Below, in pieces: positions 40,311-50,545 of a stretch of DNA of 54,538 nucleotides (its first letter is position 1; each line of letters opens with the position of its first letter). Location of the stretch: contig CANQEV010000017.1 in the NCBI GenBank assembly GCA_947595925.1, positions 1 to 54,538 of the forward strand, given 5' to 3'. The translations under genes were made by a program, and so were the position numbers. The stretch is from an uncultured Acetatifactor sp. GTDB lineage: Bacteria; Bacillota; Clostridia; Lachnospirales; Lachnospiraceae. The notes beneath the pieces are model-generated. The model did no database searches and was not told where the DNA came from. It saw nothing but the letters and a program-made list of their open reading frames with translations.

Positions 40311-42860
40311 TTACTCCGCTTTTCCTTCTCCCTGAATCTTCATCGTCAGGCTGATACGCTTCTTCGCCATATCCACGGAAAGCACCTGTACGTCCACGAT
40401 ATCCCCGACGCTGACCGCCTCCAGCGGATGCTTGATAAATCGGTTCGTGATCTGGGAGATATGTACCAGTCCGTCCTGATGGACCCCGATGTCCACAAAG
40501 ACGCCGAAGTCGATCACGTTCCGCACCGTGCCCTTTAAGATCATGCCGGGCTTTAAGTCCTTCATATCCAGCACGTCGCTCCGCAGGATGGGCCTCGGCA
40601 TGTCGTCCCTGGGATCCCTGGCCGGCTTTTCCAGCTCTTTCAGGATATCGGTCAGGGTGATCTCGCCGATCCCCAGCTCTTTCGCCAGCGCCGCCTTGTC
40701 CTTCACACGCCTCTCCAGGCCAAATCCCCCGGCCTGTGCCGCCGTTCCGGCATTTTCCCCTCCCCGCGGGGATCCGGCCCCGTTGTCACGGCCTCCGTTT
40801 TTCACTCCCGAGGCGGCGTTCCCCGCCCCGCGCCCCGATCCCTTTCCGGGATCAGCGCGGTTGGATCCGTCCTCCCCCGAAAGGACGATCCCGGCCATGG
40901 CCGCGGCCAGGGCCTTTCCCATGGCAGTGTCCGTGTTGCGAACCCGGATCTGCTGACCTGCCTGGGCTTTGCCCGCCGATCTGTTTTTTTCGGAAACCGC
41001 CTTTCCGGAAGCGCCTCTCTCTGAAGATGCCGGGCCCCGTCCGCCAGCGCCGCCGGCCGTCTCCGCTTTTCCGGCCTTCCGGTCCGCGGCAGCCTTCTTC
41101 TGCATCTCCCGCACGTCGTCCATGGTGAGATCCAGCTTTGCCAGGAACTTTTCCGCCGCCTCATAGGACTCCGGGTGGACGCTGGTTGCATCCAGCGGGT
41201 TCCTGCCGTCCAGGATCCTCATGAAGCCCGCGCACTGCTCGTAAGCCTTGGGCCCCAGCTTCGGAACTTTTAAGAGCTGCCGGCGGTCCGTGAACCTGCC
41301 GTTTTCCTCCCGGTAGTCCACGATGTTTTTGGCAATGGTCTTATTGATCCCGGAGATATACTCCAGAAGCGGCGCGGACGCGGTGTTCACGTCCACGCCA
41401 ACCCGGTTGACGCAGGACTCCACAACGCCCCCCAGCGCCTCGCCCAGCTTCTTCTGATTCATATCGTGCTGGTACTGCCCCACGCCGATGGACCGGGGAT
41501 CGATCTTTACCAGCTCCGCCAGAGGGTCCTGAAGCCTCCTTGCAATGGAAGCCGCGCTCCTCTGCCCCACGTCAAACTGCGGGAACTCCTCCGTCGCCAG
41601 CTTGCTGGCCGAGTACACGGATGCCCCCGCCTCGTTCACGATCACGTACTGCACGGGGCGGTCCAGCTCCTTCAAGAGCTCCACTATGATCTGCTCCGAC
41701 TCCCGGGACGCGGTGCCGTTTCCCACAGAAATCAAATCTACATTATATTTTTTGATGATCCGCTTCAGCTCGGCCTTGGACTCCTCCACCTTATTCTGGG
41801 GTGCCGTGGGATAGATCACCTTCGTGTCCAGCACTTTCCCGGTAGCGTCCACCACCGCCAGCTTACAGCCCGTGCGGAACGCGGGATCCCACCCCAGCAC
41901 GGTTTTTCCCGCGATGGGAGGCTGCATCAGAAGCTGCTCCAGATTCTTTCCAAACACGTCGATAGCGCCGTCCTCCGCCTTTTCCGTCAGCTCGCTTCGG
42001 ATCTCCCTTTCAATAGCAGGTGCTATTAAACGCTCATAGCTGTCCCGGCACACCTCCCGCAGGACGGGCCCCGTGTACGCGTTCTCCGAGGTGATCACTT
42101 TCTTTTCCAGATAGCGTAGGATCCTCTCCTCCGGCGCCTCCACTTTCACGATCAGGAACTTCTCCGCCTCGCCCCGGTTTAAGGCCAGGGTGCGATGCCC
42201 CGCCAGCTTTTTCACAGGCTCCGAAAAGTCATAGTACGTCTCATAGACGCTCTCCTGCTTTTCGTCCTTCGCCGTGCTGCTGACGATCCCCTCCTCCATC
42301 GTGGCGTTCCGGATATACAGGCGGTGCTCCGCCTCGTCCGAGATCATTTCCGCGATGATGTCCTTCGCCCCCTGAAGCGCCTCCTCCGGGGTCTTCACCT
42401 GCTTCTCCTCCTCTGCGTCCGCGCCGGTCACATACTTTGCCGCCTCCGTCTCCAGGGGCTCCTTTGCGTCCTGCCGGAGGATATACTCTGCAAGCCCTTC
42501 CAGGCCTTTTTCCTTCGCCACGCTGGCCCGGGTCTTTCGCTTGGGCCGGTACGGCCTGTAAAGGTCCTCCACCACTACCATGGTCTGGGCCTCCTGGATC
42601 TTCTTTTCCAGCTCGGGAGTCAGCTTCCCCTGCTCCCGGATGCTGTCGACGACCTGCTGCTTCTTCTCCTCCAGGTTTCTCAGGTAGAGAAGTCTTTCAT
42701 GAAGGTTTCTAAGCTGCTCGTCATCCAGGGAGCCCGTAGCCTCCTTGCGGTAGCGGGAGATAAAGGGGATGGTGTTCCCCTCGTCGATCAGCTTGACCGC
42801 CGCCTCCACCTGCCATTTCTGTACCTTCAGTTCCTCTGTGATCTTTAACGCAATGTCCAT
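40311..42860 (-). CDS. tex: Tex-like transcription accessory protein with internal low-complexity insert
   Basis: The 849-aa product shows the Tex order: N-terminal helical region (QVEAAVKLIDEGNTIPFISRYRKEATGSLD), YqgF/RNase H-like domain (GWDPAFRTGCKLAVVD near 325), HhH region (ISGINKTIAKNIVDYREENGRF) and C-terminal S1 RNA-binding domain (LKGTVRNVIDFGVFVDIGVHQDGLVHIS). It exceeds typical Tex by about 100 aa; the surplus is a Gly/Ala/Lys/Arg-rich stretch (roughly 595-710) between the HhH region and S1 domain. The frame is intact. Confidence 0.95.
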   Translation of the reverse strand: MDIALKITEELKVQKWQVEAAVKLIDEGNTIPFISRYRKEATGSLDDEQLRNLHERLLYLRNLEEKKQQVVDSIREQGKLTPELEKKIQEAQTMVVVEDLYRPYRPKRKTRASVAKEKGLEGLAEYILRQDAKEPLETEAAKYVTGADAEEEKQVKTPEEALQGAKDIIAEMISDEAEHRLYIRNATMEEGIVSSTAKDEKQESVYETYYDFSEPVKKLAGHRTLALNRGEAEKFLIVKVEAPEERILRYLEKKVITSENAYTGPVLREVCRDSYERLIAPAIEREIRSELTEKAEDGAIDVFGKNLEQLLMQPPIAGKTVLGWDPAFRTGCKLAVVDATGKVLDTKVIYPTAPQNKVEESKAELKRIIKKYNVDLISVGNGTASRESEQIIVELLKELDRPVQYVIVNEAGASVYSASKLATEEFPQFDVGQRSAASIARRLQDPLAELVKIDPRSIGVGQYQHDMNQKKLGEALGGVVESCVNRVGVDVNTASAPLLEYISGINKTIAKNIVDYREENGRFTDRRQLLKVPKLGPKAYEQCAGFMRILDGRNPLDATSVHPESYEAAEKFLAKLDLTMDDVREMQKKAAADRKAGKAETAGGAGGRGPASSERGASGKAVSEKNRSAGKAQAGQQIRVRNTDTAMGKALAAAMAGIVLSGEDGSNRADPGKGSGRGAGNAASGVKNGGRDNGAGSPRGGENAGTAAQAGGFGLERRVKDKAALAKELGIGEITLTDILKELEKPARDPRDDMPRPILRSDVLDMKDLKPGMILKGTVRNVIDFGVFVDIGVHQDGLVHISQITNRFIKHPLEAVSVGDIVDVQVLSVDMAKKRISLTMKIQGEGKAE

Positions 42861-42978
42861 GTCTCAACCTTTCCGGCGTGCCGCATATTTTTCTCGTCGA
42901 TTTTCTGCCAGCCAACACCTTTATTCTGGATGATTTTCCGCAGGATGTCAAGGGGACGAAAATTAAATGATGAAGTAT

Positions 42979-43007
42979 TTGCGTTCTATAAGGATTTGTG
43001 ATACAGT
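42979..43007 (+). promoter_or_regulatory. Promoter of the DUF4190-like gene
   Basis: Plus strand TTGCGT, 17-base spacer, TACAGT with TGA extended -10, 20 bases before the start codon. Confidence 0.6.
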
Positions 43008-43027
43008 AAGAATGAAGGAGGCTATCC

Positions 43028-43405
43028 ATGGAACAGAATTCGGTCAGTCAAAACAGTATAAAAGCCTTTTCCATCGCATCCCTGGTCTTTGGAATCCTTT
43101 CCCTGGTTACCTGCTGCACCGGCATACTGCCCCTGGCGGCAGGCGGGCTGAGCATTCTTTTCGCCGTGCTCTCCCACAGGCGCAAAAACCCCCTTCCCCC
43201 GATGAGCCTGACGGGCATCATCTTCGCCGCCATCGGCATGATCCTCGGACTGATCCTCACGATATTTACGATCCTTTACGTGATCATCCCCGTAATGACG
43301 GATCCGAAGGCTTATCAGGAACTGAACACTTTTTATGAGACGTATTATGGAATGAGCCTGGACGAACTGATGGGGAACTGGAACCCTTCAGGCTATGGAT
43401 TTTGA
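43028..43405 (+). CDS. Small two-span membrane protein (DUF4190-like)
   Basis: The 125-aa product begins with a polar stretch, then KAFSIASLVFGILSLVTCCTGILPLAAGGLSILFAVLSHRRK and a second hydrophobic hairpin (LTGIIFAAIGMILGLILTIFTILY), the DUF4190 pattern. The C-terminal 30 residues are acidic and aromatic. AAGGAGG precedes the ATG. Function unknown. Confidence 0.8.
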   Translation: MEQNSVSQNSIKAFSIASLVFGILSLVTCCTGILPLAAGGLSILFAVLSHRRKNPLPPMSLTGIIFAAIGMILGLILTIFTILYVIIPVMTDPKAYQELNTFYETYYGMSLDELMGNWNPSGYGF

Positions 43406-43491
43406 CAGGCGGGAACAAAACTGCTGGGAATCAGCAGCGAATATGCGGAGTTGCATCCACGGTCATATTTGAAAAGAAAGGGGCGGTCTGA

Positions 43492-43980
43492 ATGTTAAAC
43501 GGCATCAATGGCAGTTACGGCGGTTATAACCGTTTCGGCGCATCCGTTGCTGCGCCCGGAGCGGGAGCGGAATATGTCTCCCCGAACGGCAAGAACGCGC
43601 GCGGAGAACGGGTAAAGGCCAACGGCGAGGAATGTCAGACTTGTAAGAACCGCAAATATCAGGATGGTTCTGATGAAATGGTATCCTTTAAGAGCGCGGC
43701 CCATATCTCTCCCACCGCTGCCGGAACCGCGGTGCGGGCCCACGAGCAGGAACATGTGGCGAACGCCTACGACAAGGCCGCCAAAAATAACGGCAAGGTC
43801 TTAAACGCCTCCGTTTCCATTAAGACGGCAGTCTGCCCGGAGTGCGGGCGCACCTACGTGGCAGGGGGAGAAACCCGGACGCAGATCAAATATTATAACG
43901 AAGAAAATCCTTATCAGAAAGAGCTGAAATCAGCGGACCGGGCAAAGTATGTCGGAAAGAACCTGGACTATGCAGTATGA
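43492..43980 (+). CDS. Putative zinc metalloprotease-like protein with HEQEH motif
   Basis: The 162-aa product contains VRAHEQEHVANAYDKA near residue 83, an HExxH-type zinc motif, preceded by SFKSAAHISPTAAG and two CxxC pairs (CQTCKNRK and CPECGRTY) that could hold another metal. It matches proteins annotated as SprA-related or CJM1_0395-like putative metalloproteases, whose substrates are unknown. The N-terminus is Gly/Tyr-rich with no signal peptide. Confidence 0.82.
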   Translation: MLNGINGSYGGYNRFGASVAAPGAGAEYVSPNGKNARGERVKANGEECQTCKNRKYQDGSDEMVSFKSAAHISPTAAGTAVRAHEQEHVANAYDKAAKNNGKVLNASVSIKTAVCPECGRTYVAGGETRTQIKYYNEENPYQKELKSADRAKYVGKNLDYAV

Positions 43981-44037
43981 ATCTTTTTCCTGCAAAAATA
44001 ACATTTGTATTTTAATAAATGACGGAGAATCTGCAAA

Positions 44038-44799
44038 GTGAACATTTCTGTAAAAAGTGCAAACCTGAAAAACAACGCGAAGACCATGATGGAGGGCAAG
44101 TATTACGTCACCGTCATGGCCTTGATCTTTTACAACATGATCACCCTTCTCCTCTCCAACTTCTCTTCCTCCCTGGCCAATCAGATCTCTCATACGTTAA
44201 AGAGACTTCTGCAGCTTGAAGGGACTGGGACCTGGCTTGTGATCCTCTCCTATTTTGTGGTGTTTCTGATCACGACGCTGTGCAACATCTTAAAGATCGG
44301 CTTATGCCTCTTCTTCCTGAACATCGCCTGCGGACAATATTATAATTCCTTCAACCTCTTTCATGGATTTATGGAAAATTTCAAGAAGTCTTATGGGCTT
44401 TCCTTTATCCTGACGCTGCTCTCCACTCTATGTCTGGCGCCTGTAGACGCCCTGGTATATCTGTTCCAGCAGTCTAATAGCATCCCTGTAAAAACCCTGG
44501 CGTTTCTGATCTCTCTTCAGATCGCGCTGCTGGCGTTCTACATCCCCACGTCCCTCGCCCTGTCCCAGGCCTACTATATCATACTGGACTATCCCGACCT
44601 GGGTCTGATCGATATTTTAAGACAGAGCGTGAAGCTGATGCAGGGCAGAAAACTGCAGCTCTTCTATATCCAGGCAAGTTTCCTTCCCCTGTTCCTCCTG
44701 ACGATACCCACCTTCGGCCTGGGCGCTTTGTGGCTGACTCCCTATACAAACATGACTTACGCGCTCTTTTATCTCGACAGCATGAAAGAGGAGCGGTAG
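44038..44799 (+). CDS. DUF975 family integral membrane protein
   Basis: The 253-aa product starts at GTG 44038 with GGAG upstream. The DUF975 opening SANLKNNAKTMMEGKYYVTVMALIFY is followed by five or six hydrophobic segments and the conserved LSQAYYIILDYPDLGLIDILRQSVKLMQGRK block near residue 175. Function of the family is unknown. Its 3' end, including the stop codon, forms part of a terminator hairpin. Confidence 0.88.
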   Translation: MNISVKSANLKNNAKTMMEGKYYVTVMALIFYNMITLLLSNFSSSLANQISHTLKRLLQLEGTGTWLVILSYFVVFLITTLCNILKIGLCLFFLNIACGQYYNSFNLFHGFMENFKKSYGLSFILTLLSTLCLAPVDALVYLFQQSNSIPVKTLAFLISLQIALLAFYIPTSLALSQAYYIILDYPDLGLIDILRQSVKLMQGRKLQLFYIQASFLPLFLLTIPTFGLGALWLTPYTNMTYALFYLDSMKEER

Positions 44800-44815
44800 A
44801 CTGCCGCTCCTCTTT
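44785..44815. terminator. Bidirectional terminator between DUF975 and prfB
   Basis: Perfect 12-base arms AAAGAGGAGCGG and CCGCTCCTCTTT flank a 7-base loop containing the DUF975 stop. It serves two convergent genes (prfB ends at 44839). Confidence 0.75.
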
Positions 44816-44838
44816 GATACCTTTTCCCAGGAAATCAG

Positions 44839-45972
44839 TTACTCTTCTGCATTTTTTGACTTCGGCTGTCCAATGCTGAGCCATTTCAGATACCCGTTCA
44901 TAAACGGGTCCAGCGCCCCGTCCAGCACGGCGTCCACGTTCCCCGTCTCCACGTCCGTCCTGAGGTCCTTTACCAGCTTGTAGGGCTGCAGCACATAGGA
45001 CCGGATCTGGCTTCCGAAGGCATTCTCCTTCACCTCGCCGCGGATATCCGCCAGCTTCTCCACATTGGCCTCCTGCTTCAACAGGAACAGCTTCGCTTTT
45101 AACATCTGCATAGCCTTATCCTTGTTCTGGAACTGGCTTCTCTCGTTCTGACAGGTCACCACGGTCCCCGTGGGGATGTGCGTGATGCGGATCGCCGAGG
45201 AGGTCTTATTGATATGCTGTCCGCCTGCGCCGCTGCTTCGATAAGTGTCAATGCGGAGATCCTTTTCATCGATGTCAACGTCCAGATCCTCCTCGATATC
45301 CGGCATTACGTCCAGGGAGACAAAGGAGGTCTGCCGTTTGCCCTGGGCGTTAAAGGGAGAGATCCTGACCAGTCTGTGGATGCCCTTCTCAGATTTCAGA
45401 TAGCCGTAGGCGTTCGTGCCGTTCACCTGGAAGGTGACGGATTTGATCCCCGCCTCGTCCCCGTCAAGGTAGTCCAGGACGTCAACGGTAAAGCCCTTCC
45501 TCTCCGCCCACCTGGTATACATCCGGTACAGCATGCTGCACCAGTCGCAGCTCTCCGTGCCGCCTGCGCCTGCGTTGAGCTTTAAGATGGCGTTGTTCTT
45601 ATCATACTCTCCGGAGAGCAGCGTGCTGATCCGAAGTTCCTCAAATTCGGAGATAAACTCGTCCAATTCTCCCCGGATCTCCGGTATCATGGACTCGTCA
45701 TTCTCTTCATATCCCATCTCGATCAGAGTCAAAATATCTTCGTACTGCGTGGAAAGTTTTTTACACTCCTCCACCGTATCTTTCATATTTTTGAGCTCTT
45801 TCATCTTCATATTGGAGCGCTCCGGGTCGTCCCAGAATCCCGGTGCCTCCATATCCATTTCCAGCTCTTCGATGCGCTTTGATTTGCCGTCGAGATCCAG
45901 GGAGGCTTTAACCTCCGCCAGGGGTTTCTCATATGTCAAGATCTCAGATTTCATCTGATCAAGTTCTACCAC
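44839..45972 (-). CDS. prfB: Peptide chain release factor 2 (no programmed frameshift)
   Basis: RF2 releases peptides at UGA and UAA. The 377-aa product has the stop-codon recognition motif in RISPFNAQGKRQTSF (SPF) and the catalytic GGQ in SSGAGGQHINKT. The N-terminal helix region is intact in one frame: where many bacteria have CUUUGA for autoregulatory +1 frameshifting (around codon 25), this gene reads CTG GAT CTC GAC. It starts at a GTG (45972), with GAGG close by, and has its own promoter. Confidence 0.96.
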   Translation of the reverse strand: MVELDQMKSEILTYEKPLAEVKASLDLDGKSKRIEELEMDMEAPGFWDDPERSNMKMKELKNMKDTVEECKKLSTQYEDILTLIEMGYEENDESMIPEIRGELDEFISEFEELRISTLLSGEYDKNNAILKLNAGAGGTESCDWCSMLYRMYTRWAERKGFTVDVLDYLDGDEAGIKSVTFQVNGTNAYGYLKSEKGIHRLVRISPFNAQGKRQTSFVSLDVMPDIEEDLDVDIDEKDLRIDTYRSSGAGGQHINKTSSAIRITHIPTGTVVTCQNERSQFQNKDKAMQMLKAKLFLLKQEANVEKLADIRGEVKENAFGSQIRSYVLQPYKLVKDLRTDVETGNVDAVLDGALDPFMNGYLKWLSIGQPKSKNAEE

Positions 45973-46010
45973 GTCCTCTACCTGCTTTCTATGATCTTTT
46001 TAATACTGTA

Positions 46011-46039
46011 AGTATAATATATGTGCCGCCATATGGCAA
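46011..46039 (-). promoter_or_regulatory. Promoter of prfB
   Basis: Minus strand TTGCCA, 17-base spacer, TATACT, 39 bases before the prfB start. Confidence 0.7.
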
Positions 46040-46061
46040 GCTCCGAATCGACGCCGGGGGT

Positions 46062-47732
46062 TCATTCTTTCAGCCGATAAAATCTCCACCAGGTTCCGTC
46101 CCCGACCCATTCATAGTGTTCCTCCACCCATTCAAACATCGTTAGGTATGCCTGTCTATCCAATGTAAATTTACCGCCATAGCATCCGATTGCCACAACG
46201 GTCGGCGCTTTATATTCATAACGCCTCCAGTAATCTATCTGTTTCTCACCGTAAGTCGGGCTTGAGATCGTCGACGATATGGCGACTCCTGCTCCGGCCT
46301 GGACATAAAACATGGGATCGTATTCCCAATTCGCCACAAAAAGCACGGAATCCTCCGGCTTCAGATAGTTTGCAAAATCTGTCTCATTGTCCCTGTAAAT
46401 GCAGCTCGTATCATCATTACAGATCACGCCAAACCCCGGCCCCGTTCTCACAACGCTCTCCGCTTCCGTGAGAAAGGAATGATAAGACAGCTCGCTGTAT
46501 CCCCATACGATCAACCCTCTGTGAAGCAGCACAAACGCGAGAACTGCTCCGGCAAAAAAGACGCCACCCCTGCATTTGGAAATCGGAATCATGGAAAGGG
46601 CGGCCGCCAGGGGCAGGTATGCCACAATGGACATCAGCGCGCAGTTTGTGAGAAGTGCAACGGCCAGAAAGGAGGCACCGGAGACTAAGAGTCCCAGGAT
46701 CCAGATCCTTCGTTCCGCCTCTCCAAGAAATCTATATCCCCAAAAACCGGCAGCGATCATAAGAACAAGTACAATACAATAGTGCCATTCATATCCGTTC
46801 TGTTTTTTACAAATCAGAAAGATAAGTAGCGCCGCAGCCGAGGATAGCAATACCCCCCCCTCAATGCCCAGGTATGACGCCTTTCTTCGCTCTCGAAAAG
46901 CAAAGCGTATGACAGCGGCTATTGCCAGGGTTGCCGCGAGGTATGCCGCGCCTTCTGCGAACACATGCCAGTACTGGTAAACAGACATGGATACGTCTCC
47001 ATGAGAAAGGTCCGCCTCGGCAAGCAGCCGCAGCACACTGACAAACTCCGAAAATCCCCTCGCCCAGATAAAGTATCCCGTATACAGAGTTCCCAGGGCA
47101 AGACACATCCCGCCGAACACCAAAACATTTCTCACCTTTCTGTCCGTATACAGGAGCAAAAAACCTGCCGCAGCCGCAAACGCGATCAGACAGGTGGGGT
47201 AAGAGATGATTTCCAGACACAGGAAGACGGCTGAAAGGAGCAGATTTCCCACTTTTGTCTGATCAAAATAATATTTGACCAAAAAAGTAAAAAACAGTAT
47301 GGAAAAGCCGATCTGCATATTGGAAAATTCAGGAAATACAGTCTGTTTCGCACGAAACACAAACAAAAAGGCACAGATCAGGTGAGAGACGTACCTGTCA
47401 AAATGCCTTGACAGCTCTTTGTACAAAAGGACGGTCACCGGAATCCACAAAAGGATCCCCATGACCTGCAGGTAGACTGCCACACCGGTCAGGGAAGGCA
47501 CAAAATGCCTGTATAGGAGCATTAAAAGGTCCGTCAGAAACGCAGAGGTCTGGTGCGGCTCCCACATCTCCAGGAACATGCGGTCGCCGGAAATATGTCT
47601 GTACGAAGTCGCTATGGCATAGCCGTTGTCAACTCCAAAGTCCGTAAATATGCTCTTTATGGTGACAAGAACAACGCCAGCCCAGATAAGGAACAAACGC
47701 CGACCTGTATTTCTTTGAAGCCTCTGTCTCAT
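46062..47732 (-). CDS. Large polytopic membrane protein, glycosyltransferase GT-C-like topology
   Basis: From the ATG at 47732 (GGAGGG upstream at long spacing; 47774 is an alternative) the product is 556 aa. It has about twelve hydrophobic segments, a first outside loop with Asp/His/Glu residues (FTDFGVDNGYAIATSYRHISGDRMFLEMWEPHQTS), and a C-terminal soluble domain (from about 430) with aromatic and acidic residues. The loop and topology are like lipid-linked sugar transferases, but no specific motif proves it. It lies between prfB and secA, all on the minus strand. GC is lower than in secA. Confidence 0.75.
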   Translation of the reverse strand: MRQRLQRNTGRRLFLIWAGVVLVTIKSIFTDFGVDNGYAIATSYRHISGDRMFLEMWEPHQTSAFLTDLLMLLYRHFVPSLTGVAVYLQVMGILLWIPVTVLLYKELSRHFDRYVSHLICAFLFVFRAKQTVFPEFSNMQIGFSILFFTFLVKYYFDQTKVGNLLLSAVFLCLEIISYPTCLIAFAAAAGFLLLYTDRKVRNVLVFGGMCLALGTLYTGYFIWARGFSEFVSVLRLLAEADLSHGDVSMSVYQYWHVFAEGAAYLAATLAIAAVIRFAFRERRKASYLGIEGGVLLSSAAALLIFLICKKQNGYEWHYCIVLVLMIAAGFWGYRFLGEAERRIWILGLLVSGASFLAVALLTNCALMSIVAYLPLAAALSMIPISKCRGGVFFAGAVLAFVLLHRGLIVWGYSELSYHSFLTEAESVVRTGPGFGVICNDDTSCIYRDNETDFANYLKPEDSVLFVANWEYDPMFYVQAGAGVAISSTISSPTYGEKQIDYWRRYEYKAPTVVAIGCYGGKFTLDRQAYLTMFEWVEEHYEWVGDGTWWRFYRLKE

Positions 47733-47812
47733 GCCGAAAGCAGTCCCTCCATGACCGAAGCAGGGACAAGTCATTTACATGCCCTGTCCTTCAAGAACTT
47801 GGATTCCGATAC

Positions 47813-50380
47813 TTATTTCAGTCTCCCGCAGCACTGCTTATACTTCTTGCCGGATCCGCAGGGGCAGGGATCGTTGGGGTAGATCTTCGCGGCCTCCCGT
47901 CTCTTGGGCGTCTTCACTGTCGTATCGTCCCTGTTGGTCCCGGTTATCTTCCCGACCTGTTCCCTCTCCACCTTCTGCTCCAGCTTTACATGGAAGAGCA
48001 GGCGCACCGTCTCCTCCCGGATGTTCTGGGTCATCTCATCGAACATCTCATACCCCGCCATCTTGTATTCCACAAGGGGGTCTTTCTGTCCGAAAGCCTG
48101 CAGTCCGATGCCCTGGCGGAGCTGTTCCATATTGTCGATGTGATCCATCCACTTTCGATCCACCACTTTCAGCAGGATCACGCGCTCCAGCTCGCGGATG
48201 GTCTCCGCCTCGGGGAACTCCGCTTCCTTGCTCTCATAGAGCTTGACGGCCTCCTCTTTCAGCTGCTGCTTCAGATCGTTCTTCTTGCGCTTCTTCAGCC
48301 GCTCCAGGGTGACGGGCTCCAGAGGGATCGTAGGAAGGAGCAGCGAATTCAGTTCATTGTAATTCCAGTCCTCCGCGCCCATATCATCGTTGATGCAGAT
48401 ATCCACCGAGGTCTCCACGATGTCCGTGATCATCTTATAGATCACGTCCCTCATGCTCTCCCCGTTCAGCACCCTTCTTCTCTCGTCATAGATGATCTCT
48501 CTCTGCTCGCTCATGACGCGGTCATACTCCAGCAGGTTTTTACGGATGCCGAAGTTGTTGTTCTCGATCTTCTTCTGGGCGTTCTCAATGGAGGAAGTCA
48601 GAGCGCTGTGGGCGATCTCCTGCCCCTCGGGAACTCCCAGGGCGTTAAAGATGCCGATCAGCTTCTCCGAGCCGAACAGACGCATGAGGTCGTCCTCCAG
48701 GGAGATGTAGAACTTGGATTCTCCGGGATCCCCCTGACGGCCGGAACGTCCGCGCAGCTGATTGTCGATACGCCGGGACTCATGTCTCTCCGTGCCGATG
48801 ATCTTCAGGCCGCCCGCCGCCTTGGACTCCTCGTCCAGCTTGATATCCGTACCACGGCCCGCCATGTTGGTGGCAATGGTAACTGCGCCGTGGACACCGG
48901 CGTCCGCCACGATCTCCGCCTCCATCTCATGAAACTTCGCGTTCAGGACCTTGTGCTGGATCCCACGCTTGGTCAGCCTTCTGCTGAGATCCTCGCTGGC
49001 GTCGATATTGATAGTGCCTACCAGCACCGGCTGCCCCTTGGCATGGGCCTCCTCCACCGCGTCCACGATGGCCTTCAGCTTTTCCTCCTTGGTCTTATAC
49101 ACCGCGTCCTGCAGGTCCTTTCGGATCACGGGGCGGTTCGTGGGAATCTCGATCACGTCCATGCCGTAGATCTCCCGGAACTCGTTCTCCTCCGTGAGCG
49201 CCGTACCGGTCATGCCACACTTTTTCTCAAACAGATTAAAGAAGTTCTGGAACGTAATGGAGGCCATGGTCTTGGACTCCCTCTTTACCTTTACTTTTTC
49301 CTTAGCCTCGATAGCCTGGTGCAGGCCGTCGGAATAACGTCTGCCCGGCATGATGCGCCCGGTAAACTCGTCTACGATCAGAACCTGGTCGTCCTTCACG
49401 ACATAGTCCTGATCCCGGAACATCAGATTGTGCGCCCGCAGGGCAAGGATGATATTGTGCTGGATCTCCAGGTTTTCCGGGTCCGCATAGTTTTCGATGT
49501 GGAAGAACTTCTCCACCTTCTCCACGCCCGCGGCGGTGAGGTTGATCACCTTGTCTTTTTCGTTGACGATGAAGTCCCCCGTCTCCTCCTGCTCGATGCC
49601 CATGATGGCGTCCAGCTTGGAGAGTTCCGGAAGATCCTTGCCCCGCTTCATCTGCCGGGCAAGAACATCGCACATCTCGTACAGGGAAGTGGACTTCCCG
49701 CTCTCGCCGGAAAGGATCAGCGGCGTCCGCGCCTCGTCGATCAAAACCGAGTCCACCTCGTCGATGATGGCATAGTGCAGTCCCCTTAAGACAAGCTGCT
49801 CCTTGTAGACCACCCTATTATCCCGCAGATAATCGAAACCCAGCTCGTTGTTGGTCACATATGTGACGTCGCAGTTATAAGCGGCCTGCCGTTCCTCAGG
49901 GGACATGGAGTTCAGCACCACGCCGACCTTCAGTCCCAGGAACTCATGCACCTGTCCCATCCACTCCGCGTCACGCTTCGCCAGGTAATCGTTGACCGTG
50001 ACAACGTGTACGCCCTTGCCTTCCAGAGCGTTCAGATAAGCCGGCGCAGTGGACACCAGCGTCTTTCCTTCACCGGTCTTCATCTCCGCGATGCGTCCCT
50101 GATGGAGGATGATGCCGCCGATGAGCTGTACCCGGAAATGTTCCATATTCAGCACGCGCCTTGCGGCCTCCCGCACTGTGGCGAAAGCCTCCGGCAAAAG
50201 GTCGTCCAGGGTCTCCCCCTCCGCCAGGCGGTTTTTAAACTCCTGGGTCTTCCCCTTCAGTTCCTCGTCGGACAGGGCCTGCATGGCGGGCCGGAGCGCC
50301 TCGATCTTATCCACGATGGGCTCGATCCTCTTTAATTCCCTTTCGCTGTGGGTTCCGAAAATCTTGTCTAATATCTTCAT
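47813..50380 (-). CDS. secA: Preprotein translocase ATPase SecA
   Basis: SecA drives export through SecYEG. The 855-aa product has Walker [10 protein letters not shown] near 102, the [19 protein letters not shown] block near 205, the [19 protein letters not shown] linker, the second nucleotide domain with [12 protein letters not shown] and [10 protein letters not shown], and the C-terminal SEC-C zinc tail [13 protein letters not shown]. It would export the signal-peptide proteins encoded in this window. Confidence 0.98.
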   Translation of the reverse strand: MKILDKIFGTHSERELKRIEPIVDKIEALRPAMQALSDEELKGKTQEFKNRLAEGETLDDLLPEAFATVREAARRVLNMEHFRVQLIGGIILHQGRIAEMKTGEGKTLVSTAPAYLNALEGKGVHVVTVNDYLAKRDAEWMGQVHEFLGLKVGVVLNSMSPEERQAAYNCDVTYVTNNELGFDYLRDNRVVYKEQLVLRGLHYAIIDEVDSVLIDEARTPLILSGESGKSTSLYEMCDVLARQMKRGKDLPELSKLDAIMGIEQEETGDFIVNEKDKVINLTAAGVEKVEKFFHIENYADPENLEIQHNIILALRAHNLMFRDQDYVVKDDQVLIVDEFTGRIMPGRRYSDGLHQAIEAKEKVKVKRESKTMASITFQNFFNLFEKKCGMTGTALTEENEFREIYGMDVIEIPTNRPVIRKDLQDAVYKTKEEKLKAIVDAVEEAHAKGQPVLVGTINIDASEDLSRRLTKRGIQHKVLNAKFHEMEAEIVADAGVHGAVTIATNMAGRGTDIKLDEESKAAGGLKIIGTERHESRRIDNQLRGRSGRQGDPGESKFYISLEDDLMRLFGSEKLIGIFNALGVPEGQEIAHSALTSSIENAQKKIENNNFGIRKNLLEYDRVMSEQREIIYDERRRVLNGESMRDVIYKMITDIVETSVDICINDDMGAEDWNYNELNSLLLPTIPLEPVTLERLKKRKKNDLKQQLKEEAVKLYESKEAEFPEAETIRELERVILLKVVDRKWMDHIDNMEQLRQGIGLQAFGQKDPLVEYKMAGYEMFDEMTQNIREETVRLLFHVKLEQKVEREQVGKITGTNRDDTTVKTPKRREAAKIYPNDPCPCGSGKKYKQCCGRLK

Positions 50381-50545
50381 TCTTCTTCCTTATACTTCCT
50401 TATAATTTCCTATGGGTTTTCCACTCTTTATTTTTGCTTTCCGGCCGGTTTCAGGTCCCCATCCGCTTCCGTCCGCAGAGGCCCGCGCCATCAACAGATC
50501 CCCCTCCGACCTGTCCGCGCCGAAACGCCGCTTTTCCGCGAAAGC

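Noticed and set aside
47990..49789. 599-codon open frame on the plus strand opposite secA
   Set aside because: It is the mirror of a GC-rich, highly conserved secA; the translation has no family motif and no ribosome site.
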